Positions 59,170 to 64,000 of a stretch of 64,000 nt of DNA are shown here, piece by piece. The notes beneath the pieces were generated by a model that did not search any database, was not told the origin of the DNA, and saw only the letters and a program-made list of their open reading frames with translations. The translations under genes and the position numbers were made by a program. Position 1 is the stretch's first letter. Each line of letters begins with the position of its first letter. The stretch comes from Orientallactaga sibirica (lineage: Eukaryota; Chordata; Mammalia; Rodentia; Dipodidae), in the NCBI GenBank assembly GCA_036365145.1, contig JAEOAD010000034.1, positions 14,041,501-14,105,500 of the forward strand, read 5' to 3'.

Positions 59170-59645
59170 TTTTTTTAATACTTTTTAAAATTGACTTTTA
59201 TACTTACATACAAAAAAAAAAACCCACGTGATATTTCCCTTCCCTCCCCCATTCCACTTTAGAACTCAAGTCTCCATCATATCCCCTCCCTCTCTCCATT
59301 AGTCTCTCTTTTATTTTGATGTCATCTTTTTCTTCTATTTTGAGGGTTTTGCGAAGGTATTGCTAGGCACTGCAAGGTCATGGATATCGAGGCCAGTTCT
59401 GTCTGGGCAAATGTCTTCACTAAGTTTCATTTTAATATGTCCTCAATGTTCATCAAGGGTTAAGAAACAATGAAAGAGGTTTCTTTTTTTTTTTTTTTTC
59501 TTTTTATTTTGTTTTTCAAGGTAAAGTCTCACTCTAGCTCAGGCTGACCTGGAATTCACTATGTAGTATCAGGCTGGCATCAACCTCACTATGATCCTCC
59601 TACCTCCACCCCCTGAGTGCTGGGATTAAAGGTGTGTGCATGCAG
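59170..59645 (-). repeat. L1 3' UTR-like fragment and B1 SINE
   Basis: 59175-59480: ttgacttttatacttacata, ccccattccactttagaact, gtctctcttttattttgatgtc, aaggtcatggatatcgaggc. Antisense B1 59481-59640. Confidence 0.65.
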
Positions 59646-59871
59646 AGAAAGAGTTCAAGTTAGACTGGAAGATAGAATTTCAGTTCATGCTTCCCAGTGA
59701 GATAGTGTTCAAATAAATTGATCAGTTACATGCCAGTTATTTTGAGACTTAAGTCCTGGAAACAACTTGCTATCATTGGAAAAATGGCATGCTACCTTTT
59801 ACTGGTATATAAAACTGACATATAACATATTCATTTCATATTTTATAATGACCAGAAAATTACCACCAAAT

Positions 59872-59945
59872 TTCGTGTGTGTGTGAGAGAGAGTGAGAGA
59901 GAGAGAGAGCAAAAGAGAGAGATGTAGAGATGTAGTGTGTGTACG
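59872..59945. repeat. (GT)n/(GA)n low complexity
   Basis: gtgtgtgtgagagagagtgagagagagag; no further structure. Confidence 0.85.
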
Positions 59946-60071
59946 TATGTACCTATGAAGGAATGATATGGAACTCCATGCACTCACTTCAGCAGGACCG
60001 CTCTTTCCTACAGTGGCTAGGGTTGAATGTTAGCTTTTTCACTCCCCTATTCTTCCATCAGGTCTTGTTTT

Positions 60072-60353
60072 TTTTAATTTATTATTATTTTTTTAATTTA
60101 TTTTTGGAGAGAGACACAGAGAGAGGGGCAGAGAGAGGGAGACAGATAGAGATGGGCACACCAGCAGTCTCTCAGCTGCTGTGAACGAAATCCAGATGTT
60201 TGCGCCCCCTTGTGGGCAAGTGCGGCATTGCGCCCTTGCATCACTTTGCATCTGGCTACGTGGGACTTAGAGATTGGAACTGCTGGAGATTGGAACCAGC
60301 ATTCTTAGGCTTAGCAGGCAGGTGTCTTAACCGCTAAGCCATCTCTCCAGCCC
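60072..60353 (-). repeat. B2-like SINE, second subfamily, with target duplication
   Basis: Direct repeats CAGGTCTTGTTTT at 60059-60071 and 60354-60366. It contains gcgcccccttgtgggcaagt and ends catctctccagcc. Confidence 0.95.
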
Positions 60354-60366
60354 CAGGTCTTGTTTT

Positions 60367-60810
60367 GATCCAGAGTTTCATTACTGATTCTGGAGCTTGT
60401 GGGGCTCTGACGATTCTCAGGTTTCTGCTCCCCTGAGGACTGGAGAACAGGTGTGCATGGCCACATCCAGCCATGTCGGATCTGGAGATTTGAACACTGG
60501 TAGTTTCAGACCCTCTCTGGTTCTCATGCTTGCACAGGAAGAGCACTTAAACACTGAACCATCACTCCACCCCAATGTTTTGTTTTTAAAAGACTATGCA
60601 AGGGCTGAAGAGATAGCTTAGTGGTTAAGGTACTTGCCTGCAAAGCCTAAGGACCCAGTTTCAATTCCCAAGTCCCATGTAAGCCAGATGCACATGGTGG
60701 CACATGTGTCTGGAGTTCATTTGCAGTAGCTAGAGGCCCTGGTGTGCCTATTCTCTCTCTCTCCCTGTCTTGTTCTCTCTCATAAAAAAATAAATAAAAA
60801 TCTTTAAAAG
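60367..60810. repeat. Diverged B4-like piece (-) and B2-like SINE (+)
   Basis: 60395-60575 (tctggagatttgaacactgg, gcacttaaacactgaaccat) resembles antisense ID/B4 sequence. 60601-60808 is a sense B2-like copy. Confidence 0.7.
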
Positions 60811-60993
60811 ATTATGCAAGCCTAGAGTATGATTAAAATCCTTCATTATTTTTTTTTCTTTTAAAAGTGTTAATAGTGTTCTCAGAAAAGTCTTTTAGTT
60901 TGAAAAGTTCTATGGCAGAACATATTATAGAATTTTCAAATAGTCTTTTCCTCTAAGTAGTCTATGTAAAACTAATCATGTTTTAAATTACAG

Positions 60994-61083
60994 GTATGGC
61001 TAGGAGACGAAAGGAATTCCCATATAGGATACCATTAGATTTGGTCCCCAAAACAAATGTCAAAAGGATTTTGAGTGTAAAAG
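60994..61083 (+). CDS. C5: C5 exon 23: CUB, first segment
   Basis: 90 nt. Completes Gly, then [20 protein letters not shown] and NVKRILSVK plus one base. It corresponds to human [25 protein letters not shown]. The acceptor is gttttaaattacag and the donor gtaaat. Confidence 0.95.
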
Positions 61084-61479
61084 GTAAATTTGAAAATCCC
61101 ATTATTATATATTTCACTTTGTATTTCAAAATCAAGTATCCTCATGGCTATTCTATCTCTATCTTTCTGCTTTTGCATGCATAAATTAGCCTTTGAGAGA
61201 CCAGTCTTCCAGTATCTCCACCTTCAAACACATGGCCTCTTTTCCAACTGTCTTCTTCCACTGGCCTGATTTAATTGGAGATTATGTTCCCACAATGGGA
61301 GATTGGTTCTGTTACCAGCCCAAAGACTTCTCTAAAATAGGATGCAGCTGCTTCAAGACTTAAAGAACTTTCCACCACCTTTGTGGCCAGTCCTGTCCCA
61401 CGGAAGGCTTTATGGCCTGCAAATGTCCACAAGACACCAGCACTGAGCTACTGAAGTCCCATTCCTGAGGGGAAGAAAG

Positions 61480-61680
61480 TCCATTTATGCTACTATAATG
61501 ACAGACCATAAAGAGCAGACTTTTGCTTTTTACAGTTCTGGAGTCAAATCATAGCTGGAGTTCTCTCCCCTCCAGGACAGTTTCAGAAGTGACATTTTTA
61601 ATGGGGGTCCCCTGAATCTCCACCTTTACAATGCAATAACGTATCACCAACATGATAGAATTTCCTGGTTCTCATTTCAG
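61480..61680 (-). repeat. MaLR-like LTR scrap before exon 24
   Basis: atttatgctactataatgac ... tttttacagttctggagtca resembles antisense MLT1/MST LTR 3' sequence. Weak, diverged. 61084-61479 gave nothing recognisable. Confidence 0.35.
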
Positions 61681-61893
61681 GACTGCTCATGGGAGAAATC
61701 CTGTCTACAGTTCTGAGTAAGGAAGGCATCGATATCCTAACTCACCTGCCAAAGGGAAGTGCCGAGGCAGAGCTGATGAGTGTTGTCCCAGTATTCTATG
61801 TCTTTCACTACCTGGAAGCAGGAAACCATTGGAATATTTTTCATCCTAATTCATTAATTGAAAAACAGAAAATGAAGAAAAAAATAAAAGAAG
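61681..61893 (+). CDS. C5: C5 exon 24: CUB/C5d junction with the degenerate thioester region
   Basis: 213 nt. Reads [20 protein letters not shown], then [33 protein letters not shown] and a lysine-rich end ([11 protein letters not shown]). [10 protein letters not shown] occupies the place of the C3/C4 thioester motif GCGEQNM. Cys and Gln are both missing, as in all C5, so C5b cannot bind covalently to surfaces. The acceptor is ggttctcatttcag and the donor gtaaaa. Confidence 0.96.
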
Positions 61894-61934
61894 GTAAAAA
61901 TTTATTTTATAGAACAGTCTAATGATACAAGCAA

Positions 61935-62258
61935 TTTGGGGCATGTGTGGTGTGTATACATGCATGCATGTATGTTCATATGTGTGAAAGAAGATGTGTG
62001 TTCATGTACATGTAGGTGGAGTCCAGGGGAAAACTAGGTGTTCTTCCTCAGGTATACATACCATCAACCTCCGTTGGCCCAGAGCTCACCAATTAGGCTA
62101 GACTAGCTGGCCAGTGAGCTCTACCTCCCCAGCACTGGGATTCCAGGCATGTGCCATTATGCCTGGCATTTTATATGGAGACTGGGTATCAAACTCAGGC
62201 CCTCATGCTTTCAAAGCAAGCACTTTACCCACTGAACTATCTCCCCAACTCCTGAAGA
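61935..62258 (-). repeat. B4-like SINE with TG-rich flank
   Basis: ctcaccaattaggctagact, ccccagcactgggattccag, aactcaggccctcatgcttt, cactgaactatctcccca. Confidence 0.75.
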
Positions 62259-62649
62259 AAAATATTTTAATTAATGTAATATTTATATTGTTGTGAATGA
62301 TATAAAAGCATTTTAGCAAAAAAAAAATCATAAGATGGATGCTACTATGGAAGTGAATACTCCTTCTGTAGCATTTTGGCTTAACTTACCAAAAGTGCTT
62401 GGATAAAAGACCAGACACCTGTTTTCCAAACTCCACAGAGCCTTCCTTCCTCTTTGGATGAGATCAGAATGTTCTATGTGAGGATTCCCAATTCAAGCCA
62501 TTTCTAGACTTCCTTTGAGAAGTTCAGTGTTGGCCACAGAGCATAAGCTTTCTGCTCAACACCAGAGGAAGTGTACTGCCCTCAGGGGCATTCTGAGTAG
62601 ATGTGGAGGTCAAGTGAAGGGCTGTGTTGCTTTCTCTGGTACCTCCTAG

Positions 62650-62725
62650 GGATGGTGAGCATCATGTCCTACAGAAACACCGACTATTCTTACAGCATGT
62701 GGAAGGGAGCAAATGCCAGCACTTG
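62650..62725 (+). CDS. C5: C5 exon 25: C5d
   Basis: 76 nt. Reads [20 protein letters not shown], then NASTW split with exon 26 (outside the window). The acceptor is ctctggtacctcctag and the donor gtaagt. ANAST contains an N-A-S sequon where human has GSAST, a possible extra glycosylation site. This is the last C5 exon in the window. Confidence 0.95.
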
Positions 62726-62984
62726 GTAAGTGGCAGGTTTACCGTACATTTTCATACAGTGGTTGGTTCATTCATTGAAGAGTAACAGGCATACTGGAAA
62801 CTCCCTTCCTCCGCTCCACTTGCCAATAGACCCTGAACTTGATTACTTTTCACCAACCTCAGCATACAGTTCTAGTCAGAGCCAACTTCCTGTGAGAATT
62901 GTACTCTTTTAGTCTTCTGGCTTCAGACTTTGATCCCCTGGGGCTATACTCAACATAGAAACAGCACTGATTGTTAAAATGTGT

Positions 62985-63440
62985 TTGGTCATCCCATTCA
63001 AAATGGTTACTTACAAAGCTCGAGATGATCAAGCTCTTCCTCCCTCACCACCTTGTCTCCTGCACTCCCCTGGAGTCCCATGGTCTCCTCGCTGCTCCTC
63101 AAACACAGCAGCTTCCACCACAGGGTATTTGCATGGCCTGTGCCTTCTATCTGTAAGGCTCCTCCCCAGATACTAGCAAAGCTGGTTTCCTTAATTTGCT
63201 CAAATCTTTACTAAAATTTACCTTCTCATTGAAGCCCCTGTTATATCATTCTATCTAAAATTACAACCCACCTCCACCCAACATTTTATATCCTTCCTGT
63301 TCCATTCCTTTATTCCCTTCCTTCTTTTTTTGCTTATCTGTGCCCCCATTAGACTATAAGCTGCATGTAGGCAGTTCTGTGTATTATTGCGGCCTGACCT
63401 TTTCTATTTGGAAGCATACAGTAAAAATGGTTGCCTGAGA
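62985..63440 (+). repeat. L2 LINE 3' end
   Basis: cttctatctgtaaggctcct, accttctcattgaagcccct, tctgtgcccccattagacta, agctgcatgtaggcagttct: a fairly clear L2 3' end in intron 25. Confidence 0.65.
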
Positions 63441-63504
63441 CATGGTTGGGGGGGTTTCATTATCCTTTTGTGCTTTTGGATCTGTGAATCATATGACTTC
63501 CTTC

Positions 63505-63667
63505 TTTGTTTTTTCCTTTTGGTTTTTCGAGGTAGGGTCTCACTCTAGCCCAGGCTGACCTGGAATTCATTATGAAGTCTCAGAATGGCCTCGAACTCGC
63601 AGTGATCCCTCCTACCTCTGCCTCCCAAGTCTTGGGATTAAAAATGTGTACCACCACACCTGGCCCA
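63505..63667 (-). repeat. B1 SINE
   Basis: tttcgaggtagggtctcact to ccaccacacctggcc. The rest of the window (63668-64000) shows nothing recognised. Confidence 0.93.
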
Positions 63668-64000
63668 TGATTTCCTTCTTGAAAAAACACTTTAGATTCA
63701 TTTATTAAAACAAGTTGAAACAAAAATAAAATAAAATTTGAAGTAAGTGGGAAGGGCATTGAAGAGGTCTGCGGAGCTGGGAGTGGGGCTGTTGGGTGTA
63801 GGGAGTTGATGAATGGTGGACAGTAGCAGAAATGGAGCTGCTTTTTGTCTGAGTGGTGCTGATCATTAGAGCTTCCTTGCCATGTGCCAAGTTCTGAGTC
63901 AGTGCAAGAGCTCAGGAAGAAGTGAGATAAACATTCCCAGGGAAGTTGAGAGAAGGTTCAGAGAGGGATTTAGAGGCCAAAGCCTGTGCACATGTTACAA

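Larger units (their letters stand above)
1..64000 (+). other. C5: Complement C5 gene, internal part (introns 1-25, exons 2-25)
   Basis: C5 is a secreted plasma protein made mainly in liver. C5 convertases cleave it into C5a, a chemotactic and anaphylactic peptide acting on C5aR1/C5aR2, and C5b, which nucleates the membrane attack complex with C6-C9. Twenty-four exons in order on the + strand translate colinearly into C5 with matching phases. Recognisable stretches include [42 protein letters not shown] and [18 protein letters not shown]. All introns begin GT and end AG; they range from 123 bp (intron 13) to about 6.0 kb (intron 2). Promoter, exon 1 with the signal peptide, exons 26-41 and the 3' UTR are outside the window. 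One exon (11) has a one-base frameshift. C5 rather than C3/C4 is shown by the absent GCGEQ thioester motif and by the C5a sequence. Confidence 0.97.

Noticed and set aside
4737..60808. tRNA genes, suggested by box A/box B-like segments such as ggttaaggc and ggttcaattcc.
   Set aside because: They are the tRNA-derived heads of B2-like and ID SINEs: each is followed by the SINE body, and no cloverleaf with a proper 3' end is formed.
1..64000. A novel microbial-type system (defence island, CRISPR, phage, operon).
   Set aside because: GT-AG introns, rodent SINEs, MIR, L2 and MaLR elements and C5 exons show a mammalian nuclear locus. No array of spaced identical repeats exists; the direct repeats are target duplications and microsatellites.

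Overview
This window is vertebrate nuclear DNA: a 64 kb slice of one large, intron-rich mammalian gene, not a microbial or mobile system. Twenty-four exons on the + strand, every one bounded by GT-AG, translate into complement component C5 (mouse symbol Hc). They run from exon 2 (residue ~22 of the precursor) to exon 25 (residue ~1080 of ~1680), about 3.17 kb of coding sequence. Exon 1 (signal peptide) must lie upstream, and exons 26-41 (rest of C5d, CUB, MG8, C345C) downstream. Exon numbers assume the human 41-exon layout, recalled from knowledge.

Organism: a rodent. B1 (7SL-derived), B2-like (tRNA-derived, CT-rich then AAATAAA tail), ID and B4-like SINEs and rodent MaLR LTRs fill the introns. 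The B1 and B2-like variants remind me of jerboas (Dipodidae, Jaculus type); that is an inference from memory of the repeat style. C5a has 77 residues and lacks the free Cys27 of human C5a, both as in mouse.

Layout: 1-6636 is the 3' part of intron 1 (LTR elements and SINEs). Exons 2-15 (6637-41483) encode the beta chain, macroglobulin domains MG1 to MG6. Exon 16 (43012-43083) carries the RPRR beta/alpha processing linker and the start of C5a. Exon 17 (44375-44572) completes C5a and holds the QLGR convertase site. Exons 18-21 encode the rest of MG6 and MG7. Exons 22-25 enter CUB and C5d, including the degenerate thioester region that distinguishes C5 from C3 and C4. Intron 25 runs off the end.

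Most notable: exon 11 (35612-35796) is 185 nt instead of the 186 its phase requires. A G is missing at about 35645-35650, which shifts the frame and puts TGA at 35663-35665. All other exons and splice sites are intact, so this is a recent null allele, a polymorphism or an assembly error rather than an old pseudogene. If real, the animal or haplotype would lack C5, like the classical C5-deficient mouse strains. No other protein-coding gene, tRNA, rRNA or CRISPR array was found. The remaining open frames are shadows of SINEs, LTRs and microsatellites.
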